Assembly: GCA_001931875.2 (NCBI GenBank)
Contig: MSJH02000812.1
Location: forward strand, 186,001-250,000
Source: Byssochlamys sp. IMV 00236
Lineage: Eukaryota > Ascomycota > Eurotiomycetes > Eurotiales > Thermoascaceae
Direction of reading: 5' to 3'
Length of the DNA: 64,000 bases
Made by a program: the position numbers and the translations under genes. Below, piece after piece: positions 11,043 to 21,463 of the stretch (positions are counted from its first letter, which is position 1; each line of letters starts with the position of its first letter). The notes beneath the pieces were generated by a model, which saw only the letters and a list, made by a program, of their open reading frames with translations, was not told the DNA's origin and did not search any database.

Positions 11043-11861
11043 CTACTTCCGACAAATAATTTCTCCATGTGTCACCGTGAACCATCCATCCTTTGACCTC
11101 ACCCACTCCTTCCAGCTTTCCGAGATCCGTTCTAGGTCGTCCTTTTCACAAACACCGCCATTCACCGCATTCTCTACGTACCCTGGCGAGATGACTCGCT
11201 CAGAGAACGCTCCACCCCAGTATTGTCTGTCTTGAGGTGAACTAAAACACCATGCACCCGCCGTGCAAGTTATATCATCTCTCGCGAATCCAGCTTCCTG
11301 TGCCCAGACATGAATATAAGACCCCGGATTTGGGTTCCCACCCTTTTTCTTCGCGACTTTCATATAAACGTCAAAGAAATCATCCAATCCCTTAAGTCGA
11401 GGGTACCACGTCATGTCTGCAGACTCGCGCGCTGCTACGATTCCACCTTTCTTAGTGACCCTCCGCATCTCGCTAAGCGCTTTGACAGGATCAGGAACAT
11501 GCTGCAAGACTTGATGCGCATGCACAACATCAAAAGTCTCATCTTTGTAATTTTCAAGGTTTAGGACATCTCCCTCTGTGAAGCTGACGTTTTTGACGCC
11601 CGCTTGCTCTGCAAACTTGCGAGCTTCGCCAAGTGGTGCGTCCGTAGTCTCAATACCGGTAACGTGTCCGTCCGGGACATGACGGGCAAGATCAGTTGTA
11701 AGAGTACCTGGCCCGCAGCCTACGTCCAATATGGCCATGTTAGGCCGCAGGTAAGGAAGCAGGTAAGCGGCGGAGTTCTTCACAGTTCGCCACTGATGGG
11801 TGCGAAGCACAGCTTCGCTGTGGGTGAAGGCGTAGACATTGGATGCAGGTTGCTGGGACAT
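11043..11861 (-). CDS. Class I SAM-dependent methyltransferase
   Basis: An intronless frame of 272 aa. It carries the SAM-binding motif I LDVGCGPGT (about 45-53), an acidic residue after strand 2 (GIETTD, 69-74), EGDVLNL (96-102) and the motif IV-like HAHQVLQHVPDP (114-125), then RRVTKKGG. This is the UbiE/methyltransferase-11 type fold. The substrate cannot be told from the sequence; related fungal enzymes act on small molecules. It is divergent from the Zn2Cys6 factor gene across an 854-base promoter, so it may be a target of that factor. It has no introns, whereas the neighbouring tryptophan-catabolism genes have two or three each. Whether it belongs to that pathway is inference from position alone. 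Confidence 0.88.
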   Translation of the reverse strand: MSQQPASNVYAFTHSEAVLRTHQWRTVKNSAAYLLPYLRPNMAILDVGCGPGTLTTDLARHVPDGHVTGIETTDAPLGEARKFAEQAGVKNVSFTEGDVLNLENYKDETFDVVHAHQVLQHVPDPVKALSEMRRVTKKGGIVAARESADMTWYPRLKGLDDFFDVYMKVAKKKGGNPNPGSYIHVWAQEAGFARDDITCTAGAWCFSSPQDRQYWGGAFSERVISPGYVENAVNGGVCEKDDLERISESWKEWVRSKDGWFTVTHGEIICRK

Positions 11862-12715
11862 GGTGATAAAGAGATATTTCTGTCCGGGGTATAGAAGCCA
11901 ATTGTATGGTTATGGGTATGTTCCCTATCGTCTCGTTAGTTAGTGTCGTGCGTTATAGAAAGTAAGATCCGAGTCTCGGAGTCGGATGAAAACTCACTTT
12001 GGAGATTGATCAACGCAGTTATTGGAAATTGTCTGCAGAATAGGATAACATGATATTGGAGGTAGTAGATATATCGTTGGCCACTTTGCTCTTCTTATAA
12101 ACATAATCTAAACACCGCCCCGCTTGCTTGTAGGAACTCCGGAGCGGGTGACGACACGGCACCGGAGTTCCGAACATCTCTACTCTAAAAGGCCCGATGA
12201 ACAGCTAAACACTTCAAAATAGAGCAACATAACTCAAACATAAGATAATCTAAGCTGTATTTAAATCCGTTATATTATATATCAATGCTAAATGATGCCA
12301 TGATATTCATATAAGCTCAAGCGTATTATTTTTACCGCTATGCAAGATAACCCCGCATAAAACTCTCATAAGCCGTAGACAATTAGCCATCAAGATCACA
12401 GATAATTCAATCATAGGTATTTATGCCAATGACAAGCTCAACCTAGTCTATATCACTCAGGAGCTTACTTGCCATAGATTCACGTCCGTTCCATCAATTC
12501 TTAGCGAAGTTCTCTTCCTCTAACTAGTTAGGTCTGATCGGATGAGCTTAGTCAGCTTTCTCTATCCTTTGACGACACCAACTATTTCCGGAATAATGCC
12601 GGCTCTTGAGGGACAGTAATGAAAGAAGGCCCGAAGCATTGACCTTATAGATATGGTGATCTGACAAGCAGCGTTTGATTCATGGTTTCGGCCTCTATGC
12701 ATTCCTCGTTGTAGA
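11862..12715. promoter_or_regulatory. Divergent promoter between methyltransferase and Zn2Cys6 factor
   Basis: This 854-base AT-rich region contains a perfect inverted repeat: GGAACTCCGG at 12133-12142 and CCGGAGTTCC at 12162-12171, 19 bases apart. Each arm contains CGG/CCG triplets of the type contacted by Zn2Cys6 dimers. No gene was seen in it. Confidence 0.5.
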
Positions 12716-15099
12716 ATGCCTCCCGAGAGAACCCCCAAGCGAGTACGTCAAGCATGTGAACCATGTCGGTGAGTAACTACAACCTGAACTTTTAAGCACC
12801 AGCAGATACTGCCTGGTATCCGATCCTTAAGTAAGGTACTTATATCGCATCGTTGTACTGACATATAACATAGGCGTAAGAAGAATAAGTGCCCAGGAGA
12901 ACAGCCAGTATGTTCGCACTGTGCGCGTTTACGACAGGAGTGCGTCTATGCTGGACAATCACGAGATTCAGTTGGCAACCGGAATAGTTCGGCGGAGAGG
13001 ACCCCAGTAAGAGCCATAGCAGCTCCATATTCTTCTCGGAAATGGGTGCGTACTCTTTCTGTTGGGGTTGCCCCTTCTGAATCGTTCATGCAATTGATTG
13101 TATTATCTGGAAAGGAGGAACGCTTTGCCGACTTGGAAGCAAAGGTTACGCGAGTCCTTGAGTCATTAGGGTGAGCTTCTATCCTAGCTAATTGAGAAAT
13201 AATCTCCCTAATGGAAAACTGCAGTCATCACAATGGGGCTGATAACCGCTCCGCTTCTAGACATCCAGGGAGAGAGGTGTCTCAGACACCAACAGAACCT
13301 ACCATCAACATACCAGCAGTCGGTCTACCTCTTTCTCAAGAAAAGCTAGAATCACTGGGGGAATTATATCTTTTATACTGTGACTGTCAGCCCCTCCCGC
13401 TGTTCCACAGAGCCAGCTTTATGAGAACCCTTGGCAGCAGGGATCCTGAAGTCATCTATGCTATACTTGCTCTCACAATCCGATTTTCAGACGAAACTTT
13501 TTCAGCGGATAGGGATTTCTCTACTCTCGCTAACAAATATGCCGAAATGGCACGCACGCTTGTCATGGAGAGAGTATCAGAAGGCCCAGTTGAACTTTCA
13601 ACACTACAGTGCCTGTGTCTCTTGAGTCTTGTGGATTTCACCAGTAAGATATCGTTCTCGTGATATTGGTCTAGTTTTAACGATAAATGATAGATGGAAA
13701 TACACATCGGTCCAGCATACATGGCAGCCTTGCGATGAACTTAGCGCAATGTGCCAATCTCGGTTCTGAGAGGCATATGTTTGTCACTGATGTGGCTCGG
13801 GAAGAACGCCGCCGCTGCTTTTGGAGTATCTGCCTGCTGAAGCGTCTTCATGGCGAAGGATTCAGCATCCTCGATCTAAGCGAAAACTCACCTCCTTTCC
13901 CGGAAAGCACAGGCAAACCTCCAGCAGCTCATCTTGGCGAAAGGGGTGTTGTTCAGGTCAATCAAGCCAACAACAGTATGAAAGACGAAGGGATCGTCGG
14001 CTATGTGATCATTCTCAGTGAGGTATTCTCGAAAACAGCGAGATATGTAAGGCATCGTGGCAGACCGAGCCATATACCTCCTTGGTCTCCGCAGTCCGAA
14101 TATTCTAAAATTATCGCTCTTCAAATGGAAGTGGAGACTCGAATGCCCTCTACACATCGTTTTAAGACCGCCAATCTCGCAGACAGATCTCTCGATGAAC
14201 TCCAATCGAACAGAGATTACTGGGGTCCGTGGTTTCTGAACCAGTTTATGTATCACACTATCTTATGCCTGCTCAATCATCCGCTTCTGTTGTCATTAAG
14301 CCTCCGTAACTACCGGAGCTCCATACCGGAAATCTTCCTGCAGCATACATCTGACCTGATATACTCTCATACCAACTGGATTATTCATTTCATCAATTTC
14401 TTTGTCGAAAAGTCGTTCAGAGTCTCCGATCCTTTTCTCGGTTACAGTGCTGCGGTTGTGGCCACCATTGAGCTACAGTTAAGTTTCACGGAAGACCAGG
14501 AAGTTAGAAAAGGGAAGCAGGATCGATTTTGGAAGTGTGTCTATTTTGTCAGGGGATTTGGGGAGCAGTGGCCGCATATGGCACAGTTGGTATTCATAGA
14601 CCTCCTGTCTATTCCTATATTACATGCTGATCAATGTGCTGGGTAACAGGCAGAGAGATTGGAGAAGTTAGAAGACGCCATATCGACTTCATATCAGTCA
14701 GACACCGCTGGAAACAAAGGCTTGTTGATTGACCTTTCGAGAATCTGGGAGATCCTTGAATATCCACCTAGCACTTCGCCAGAATCTGCTAAACGCCTTT
14801 TCGGAGAGAGTCTCTATTGCGATCCCCATATTTCCAGAGGCGAGGTATCAAATGCGTCACCATTGCCTGAACCTACCCGCCTGAGCTCACCACGAATGAC
14901 CACACACGCAATGCCGCAGGGTCACAACTACATTTCGAGTCCGCCTATAGTTACTAACTATCAGGGAGGGCTCCCAAGCTCGCAAAATCTTCTACCACCC
15001 GTCCACGACGAGTTCTCCATACTGGCTGAGAACTTCTTTTCACAGGGACAGGATTTCCTTCGTGGCGTTGACGATTGGCCGAACATAGGTAATTTTTAA
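12716..15099 (+). CDS. Zn2Cys6 binuclear-cluster transcription factor
   Basis: Five exons (12716-12768, 12874-13170, 13225-13643, 13694-14589, 14650-15099) give 704 aa. The DNA-binding cluster is Cys14, 17, 24, 31, 34 and 41 in the C-x2-C-x6-C-x6-C-x2-C-x6-C arrangement; the first intron splits the codon just after Cys17. The middle region contains LPLFHRASFMRTL, then segments near the third junction reading DFTNGNTHRSSIHGSLAMNLAQ, typical of the fungal_trans (MHR) domain. The C-terminus is Pro/Ser-rich, as in activation regions. It sits between a methyltransferase (divergent) and kynureninase (convergent, 117 bases between stops), with IDO beyond. The natural inference is a local regulator of tryptophan breakdown, but its targets are not shown by the sequence. 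Confidence 0.88.
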
Positions 15100-15216
15100 A
15101 TTATCTGTATTTGTGGGTTTGCAACTATTTCTACTAGCTTGATCATGCCCGAAAAAATGAACATGCTTGGAAAGGTCATAGCAGGCGCAGGTCTAGTCGC
15201 CACTGAGGTGAACACC

Positions 15217-16835
15217 TTAGTTGGCCTCAAGTGCCTGTTTGAAGACCTGGCAAAACGACCACACTTCGGTAAAGCTGTTGTACAGGGGGGCAGGAGCAAC
15301 TCGGATAACATCAGGTTCACGCTTGTCACAGATGATGCCGGCATCCTGCAGAGCTTGGGAAACCTTTGGAAGAAGCCCTGGCTTCAGGAGGAGACTCAGT
15401 TGAGCTCCACGTGCCATCGGGTCTGCAGGTGTAATGATACGGAATTGACGTGTCTCATCTGTTGTGCCGTCCAACAAGAGGTGCTCGAGGTACGCAGTTA
15501 TGAGAACAGACTTCTTCCGGATCTCCACCATGGATGTCTCACTGAAGACAGAGAGTGCAGCGCAAAGAGATGCCAAGTCTATGGCAGAGGGGTTCGAAAT
15601 TTGGAAGCCTCCTGCGCCAGGAATGGGGCGAAATTCTGTTTTGCGATCAAAGAATAAGTTTCCCTGAGTCATGCCCTTCATGGAACATATATACTAGCAT
15701 ATTTGGAAGACTTACTGTTGTCCATCTTGAACCTTACTGCCCTGTCACCACCATACCATCCGCTCAGACGGGGTCGATAGCGTGGGGAGTCTTCTCCCTG
15801 GCTGTAATCAACGACGCCATGTCTTTCATGGACGAAAAGACCACCCATGGACCCAGGGCCTGCATTTCCGTACTTGTAAGTACACCAGGCCGCAAAATCC
15901 ACGTTCCAGTCGTGGAGTTTAAGTTCGACATTGGCATAAGCGTGCGCTAAATCCCAGCCAACGATGATGTTGCGAGCACGCGCATACTCAGTGATTGTCG
16001 GTATATCAAAGAGCTGTCCAGTATAGTACTGAACGCCGGGTAGAAGGAGGACGGCAGTTTCCTCAGCATGTTCATCAATGGCAGCTAGAATCTTTGATGT
16101 CGAGATAGCGAATTCGCCATCATCCGGTCCAAGGAAGACCATGGATTTCTTCGGGTCAAGACCATGCCAGGTGATTTGCGATTCGATGGCATACTATCTA
16201 TGCGTTAGGATCAAGGGCTGGTAATTTACCGGTATAAGGAGTCTTCAGGGAATGCTCACATGGTCGCTGGGGAATGCCTTCCAGTCCAGCAGGATTTTAT
16301 GCTTGGTCTCGGAGGGCTTGTAGAAACTTGCCAGCAGCAAGTGGAGGTTCATAGTCAACGTGCCCATAGCCATGACCTCTTTATGGGAAGCTCCGACTAT
16401 CTTGCACATCTGTGCTGAGGCTTCCTCCGCTAGCAATTGCCATTGCTTAAGGGGTGAATCTTCCAGATCGGTGAAGTGGCCCAGCACCCCGATGGACGAC
16501 CAAGTGTCGAGCTGGGCTTCCAGATACTTTGATGTGGCTTTAGGCTGAAGACCCAGCGAGTTACCACATAAGTATATGGAAGATTCAGGTGAGAGACCTA
16601 GAAAAAACATCATCAGTGAAGGTAGGGTTTATGCAGCAGGAAATGGAGGCATACCAGGCTTTGCTAGCTTCTTGGATCTTATGTTGGCTACCGAAGGAAT
16701 AATGAACTTCTCTCGAAAGCGGCTTAGAGCATCTTCGGCATCAAGTAGCTTTGCATATCCAGCTGTCCCAGCATGACTGGGAAAGACTGGTTTCGTCACT
16801 TTTGACGCCGGGTTGAGATATGTTGAGTTCGTCAT
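15217..16835 (-). CDS. bna5: Kynureninase
   Basis: This PLP enzyme would cleave kynurenine to anthranilate plus alanine (or 3-hydroxykynurenine to 3-hydroxyanthranilate). Exons 16835-16655, 16597-16260, 16193-15716 and 15635-15217 give 471 aa, the usual length. Motifs are [12 protein letters not shown] (about 67-78), the LTMNLHLLL segment, [11 protein letters not shown] (PLP aspartate), [12 protein letters not shown] with the PLP lysine at about 280, GWYGG, and RFKMDNKF then GFQISNPSA, formed across the last intron. The 3' end lies 117 bases from the Zn2Cys6 factor's stop. The 5' end faces IDO across a 526-base promoter, so the two steps around N-formylkynurenine are probably co-expressed. 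Eurotiales often have more than one kynureninase; this could be a pathway-specific copy. Confidence 0.93.
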
Positions 16836-17361
16836 ATTGCTAGCAATGAGGATGAATGGAGAATAGATTTGTGCGTCCCTCTGGCGTTTCTATAGATCAC
16901 AGATGGTTAAATTGCTCTAACGGCGATCAAACAGATTCTTCGTGATTATGTATGTCCCGGAAATACCTTTGCAGTGTAACACCTTCGCTTAGAAGTCCTC
17001 GTTGTCGTCTTACACCATCCGCTTCCGCTTCCGTATCCGCCTTGGGAGATAAGCAGCTACCCGTCACTTTCTCAAATCATTCATCCGTGTGCTGCCATAT
17101 GTTCACAGTTACCCCTGGTGGTATCATCCGCTAGAGATAACAGACTAGCATGATGATCCTGTGGTTCATGCACCAGATGCTTGTGACAGGTCGGACAAGC
17201 ATTTGGTCTTTAACCCTCGAGTCCCTCGCCCCATTCCAAGTACTCATCTTTCTTCCTCGTCAATTTTTCTTTTTGGCAAACTCAAGCTTGATCAAAATTT
17301 TATCAAATAGAAGAACGAAAGCTCTTTTTGTTATTCACGTATTTATCTAGGCTGGTCCACA
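16836..17361. promoter_or_regulatory. Divergent promoter of kynureninase and IDO
   Basis: The shared 526-base region contains four tandem hexamers at 17018-17041 (TCCGCT, TCCGCT, TCCGTA, TCCGCC). These give CCG every six bases, a plausible platform for the neighbouring Zn2Cys6 factor. The rest is pyrimidine-rich close to the IDO start. Confidence 0.5.
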
Positions 17362-18774
17362 ATGCTGGCAACACCAGGTGCGATTCTAGAGGACTATGCA
17401 GTTTCACTTCGAAATGGCTTTCTTCCGGATACAACACCTCTAGCTCATCTGCCCGAGCCATACTACAATCCCTGGGAAAGCATTGCAGCTGATCTCCCGG
17501 ATCTTATCAGAACCGGAAGAATCAGAGAAGAAGTTGAAGGCTTGCAAATCCTTTCGACCGATAAGTTGCATAACGATGCGGAATGGCGGAGAGCCTATGT
17601 TGTCCTAGCTTTTCTCACACACGCTTATATATGGGGTGGCCAGAAGCCTAAGGATGTTCGCGCCCTCTGATGTCCTTTTCCTGCGTTGAATGGATAGAAA
17701 GCTCACAGAGTATATACAGGTCCTTCCCCCTGTGATATCTCGTCCGTTTCTGGAAGTCTCGGAACATCTAGAGCTGCCTCCTTGTGCAACTTATGCCGCC
17801 CTTAACCTCTGGAATTATGCTGCTCGCAGTCCAGATGGTGACCTTACTGATCCTGATAATCTGATGGTCACAAATTCATTCACCAACACGATTGATGAAG
17901 AATGGTTCTTGATGGTATCAGTTGCTATTGAGGCTCGTGGTGCAAAGGCTATTCCCATGATGCTCAATGCAATTGATGCTGTGAACATGAACGATTCTGT
18001 GCGTGTCACGGATCTTCTAAACGATCTTACCCAAGCCTTGGGAGAGCTCGCTGTCATTTTAGAAAGAATGTATGAGAAGTGCTCCCCGCCCGTATTCTAC
18101 CATGAAATTCGGCCATTCCTGGCAGGAAGTAAGAACATGGCTGCAGCGGGACTCCCAGACGGTGTCTTTTATGATAGAGGCGACGGGAATGGCGAATGGC
18201 GCCAATACAGTGGCGGAAGCAATGCTCAATCCTCTCTTATACAGCTTTTCGACATTGTGCTTGGAGTCGAGCACCGGTCCACTGGCGAGAGAAGCTCTAA
18301 TGCTGGACCCCAAACTAAAGACAGGCTCGGATTTATAGAGGTATGTTACTATCCGAACATTGAAACCTCATACAGAGACTTACTGGTATCCGGTAGGAAA
18401 TGCGAAACTACATGCCCGGTCCGCATCGACGCTTCCTCGCCTTGCTGTCCAGGGTTTCAAACATTCGGCCATACGCTATGGCCCACGCCTCATACTCTGA
18501 TGTCAGACGTGCATATAATGAAGCCGTGCTTATGCTTGGCGTGTTTCGAGACAAGCATATCCAGATCGTCTCACGATACATCATCATGCAGTCCAGATTG
18601 AAGGAGAACCACGCAGAAGCCAGACGTGTCAACCTTGCAACTGCATCTTCTGAAATGTCAAGCAGGAAGAATGAGCACTCTCATAACTTGCATGGGACCG
18701 GTGGCACATCCCTAATCCCCTTCTTAAAGCAGACTAGGGATGAGACTAGAGGTACAGCAAGGTACACTGATTGA
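17362..18774 (+). CDS. bna2: Indoleamine 2,3-dioxygenase (IDO)
   Basis: A haem dioxygenase that opens the indole ring of tryptophan to N-formylkynurenine, the first step of the kynurenine pathway; it is cytosolic in fungi. Three exons (17362-17655, 17720-18340, 18397-18774) give 430 aa with both junctions in phase 0. Motifs are LPEPYYNPWE (about 34-43), the HAYIWGG segment, PCATYAALNLWNY, the FYHEIRPFLAGSKN stretch, EMRNYMPGPHRRFL (306-319), DKHIQIVSRYI with the likely proximal haem ligand His359, and the GTGGTSLIPFLK loop (405-416). It is divergently paired with kynureninase. Fungi often carry several IDO isozymes, and the sequence alone does not say which this is. Confidence 0.93.
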
Positions 18775-19263
18775 AAGCGACAAGCGCTCTATTGCTATTC
18801 TGTCATGGTGTTCTATTAGGTCATATATGGCAAGCGATGACTATTTCTTGGTTACGGATCTTAACGTTCTCCCCTTTCTTTCGGCTCTTGTTTGGTTTAG
18901 CTTTAAGTATATTGTTTTCTTTGGTTTTCTTTCCATATTCTACAGTTGATGACGAGGTAATGATGAGATCTTGTTCGCTCGTAAGAGTATTAAAGTGAGA
19001 ATCAACGAAACATCTCTTAACTAGCAGGCACCTTCTCTCAGTTTGAACAAAATCTCCATACCATTTCCACGTAGTTTTCTAGCTCCAGAACAACCGAATA
19101 TCACAGAGTCATGAGATCCCAATAACTTGTATTCATCCCGAAGACTCACAAGGATCCCGACCAGTGTTCAACCATTCAGTTAAGTAATAGTTACTACTAG
19201 TTAAGTTATCTAGGTAGTACTACCAAGTATCGGTCACAAGCTACTCGGTGCTTCGAGGTAACC

Positions 19264-19311
19264 CGGATACGGATACGGATACGGAAACGGAAACGGAAAC
19301 GGATGCGGAGG
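19264..19311 (+). repeat. Tandem CGGAWN hexamer array
   Basis: Eight consecutive hexamers: CGGATA three times, CGGAAA three times, then CGGATG and CGGAGG. It is the reverse-complement type of the four TCCGNN hexamers in the IDO/kynureninase promoter. It lies about 490 bases beyond the IDO stop codon. Confidence 0.9.
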
Positions 19312-19392
19312 CTGATATGTTAACTCCGCACCGAAGTACAGAGTTACTGATGCACCATCCGCTAAGTTCTCCGTATACTACGGAGTACGGAG

Positions 19393-19416
19393 TACAGTGG
19401 GATGCATCCCACTGTA
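19393..19416. repeat. 24-base perfect palindrome
   Basis: TACAGTGGGATG followed directly by its reverse complement CATCCCACTGTA. It is preceded by two overlapping TACGGAGTA motifs and lies about 80 bases after the hexamer array. Confidence 0.9.
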
Positions 19417-21463
19417 GGTAACGGCTTGTGGGTGTCGTCAGACCGTGCATACCACGGTAGGTCGTACCGCGTAGTAATTATTCCGTAACTCTCGAGTGAT
19501 TCATACTGTTCTTGGACTTCGTGCTGACGGGACAGGGATACAAGTGCGATGTACCATCGTTAGAGTGAGGCAGTTAAAGTGTAACTTATGTGCATTGTTG
19601 TCCATGGAGGACAAGAATACGTATGACCAATTGTCCATCTATTTCTGTGATGGGGTCCAATAACCTATTATATCCGTGAAGACATTCCCGGCCCGAGAAT
19701 TAAGTGCGTTTCAAGATTAATACGATAGTCAAGTCTATTTCAGAGATTATCTACAAATAGTCTATAGTATGCATGAGAAAAATACTATACAGTGTGTACT
19801 AAATGAGAAAGATGCGAACTTGATTCTCCCTCCAGAGTAGGATTAGGATGATATCCTGAGTCTGTAAACGCCCCCTAAGAGCAAAAGTCCGTCCCGACAT
19901 ATGTTTCTGAAAAGTCATATATCGGACCAGTAATCAAGCAGTCGGTATTTCGTAGTGTCGATGCTCGTCGGTTGCGTTATCTTCATGACGACTATAGCAT
20001 ATCTGCGGCACCTGAGTATCTTTACCCTAGCACCAGACTATTCATCAATCATGTTTCGAATATCGACATGCTCGTCATGCTCTGAATAGTCATATGCCGA
20101 TTTAGAATATAGTTGAGTGACTTCGAACGGCGAGACGTATGCGTTTGGCTCATTTCGACGGATAGTAGTCGACTATACCGGGCCGACAGTTCATTCTCTT
20201 CTTTCGACACTCAGCTAAATCTGGTGGGGACTTGAATGTGACAATACCTTATGCTGTCGATCTTCGCCGCCTTGTTTCCAATATACGGTGATATATAGAC
20301 GGCAAGCAAGCCAATATCCGCGCAACCACATTTTCCAACCTCCCACCTCACTCGTAGGGGAAGTTGTCGGTCCTCGGCTGGCCCGCATATCTCCCTTGAG
20401 GAAAGGTATATTCAGCAGAAAGATGGCTCTTTGCGGGCATCAATGGGGCCCACTCCGCCCATTTTGCACGGATGGCTTGCAGACTGAAGAGTTTCTTTAG
20501 CTTATCCTTGAATGACGACATGGCTTGGCTGCGGGGCTGTGTCGAAACGAAACAGTGGAATATAGTTATGGGAGATTATTTCTGTGGTTTGGTTTTGTTC
20601 CCCCAAAACAAACACATTATTCTATGGAAAATTTCTGGAAGAGATGCCCCCCTTAAATATCGACCTGACGTAACTTCAACGGCGCGGAAATCGGACCAAT
20701 AGGAGCGAGCATTGGCCTGATAGCCTAGTGGGGCGCGTGATGTTACCTATTCGGGTAATCCGCAGATCTCTGGATTATATAATCCATGTACAGATTAAGT
20801 TAGCGTATAAGGTTCATACAGACTCCGGCCCCGAAACTGGGCCGAAAGCCGTTCATTTACTAGATTGGAGAGACAACATAAGAGTGTTTTAGTATGAGAC
20901 TAGTATTTACTATCTGCAACTACGACCTGATGCTAGAATGATTATCAGGCTTCTTTTATGCTAGAACAATTATTCGTCAGGGGAGTAAATGACGACCCCG
21001 TACCTTTTGTTTCTCCAACTTCTAGAACTTCTCGCTTCTACAGTACATCACTCACTATGCAGCCAATCATGTGCATAAACCAGTTGTAGAAACTACTTTC
21101 CGTGTACGATTTAGGAGTTTCTAGGCTCATCTGTTTTTTGATCTCGATTTTGGCATGCTACCCTCCTCTACTCCCATTCCACTAGCGCTCTGTTACTCCT
21201 CCACTTCTCCTTTACTTCCCCACTAACTTGCGTCTCTTTGCATCCAGCGACCACTTCGGGGGTTAAGATAAAGCGCACAGGCCAGAATCAAATAGCTGAA
21301 GAGAGATGCGGTCTGGGAGTATGGTTCTCGTCCCGATCCAACCTCCGTACGTTTTCCAGGAAGAGCAACTCCGGATAAAACCTAGCCGATAAGAAGAACT
21401 TTGGGCTATTCCGCCTGTTATGCACGAGTCCTCTTCAATATATCATGGAATGTTTGCAAGACA

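Larger units (their letters stand above)
18775..21463. other. 2.7 kb intergenic region with repeats, no gene recognised
   Basis: The region is between IDO and the reductase gene. It holds a tandem hexamer array (19264-19311), a CTCCGTA/TACGGAG inverted repeat (19369-19385), two overlapping TACGGAGTA motifs and a 24-base palindrome (19393-19416). The rest is AT-rich, and its open frames have no recognisable coding content. A decayed repeat is possible, but no terminal repeats or transposase remnants were seen. Confidence 0.45.
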
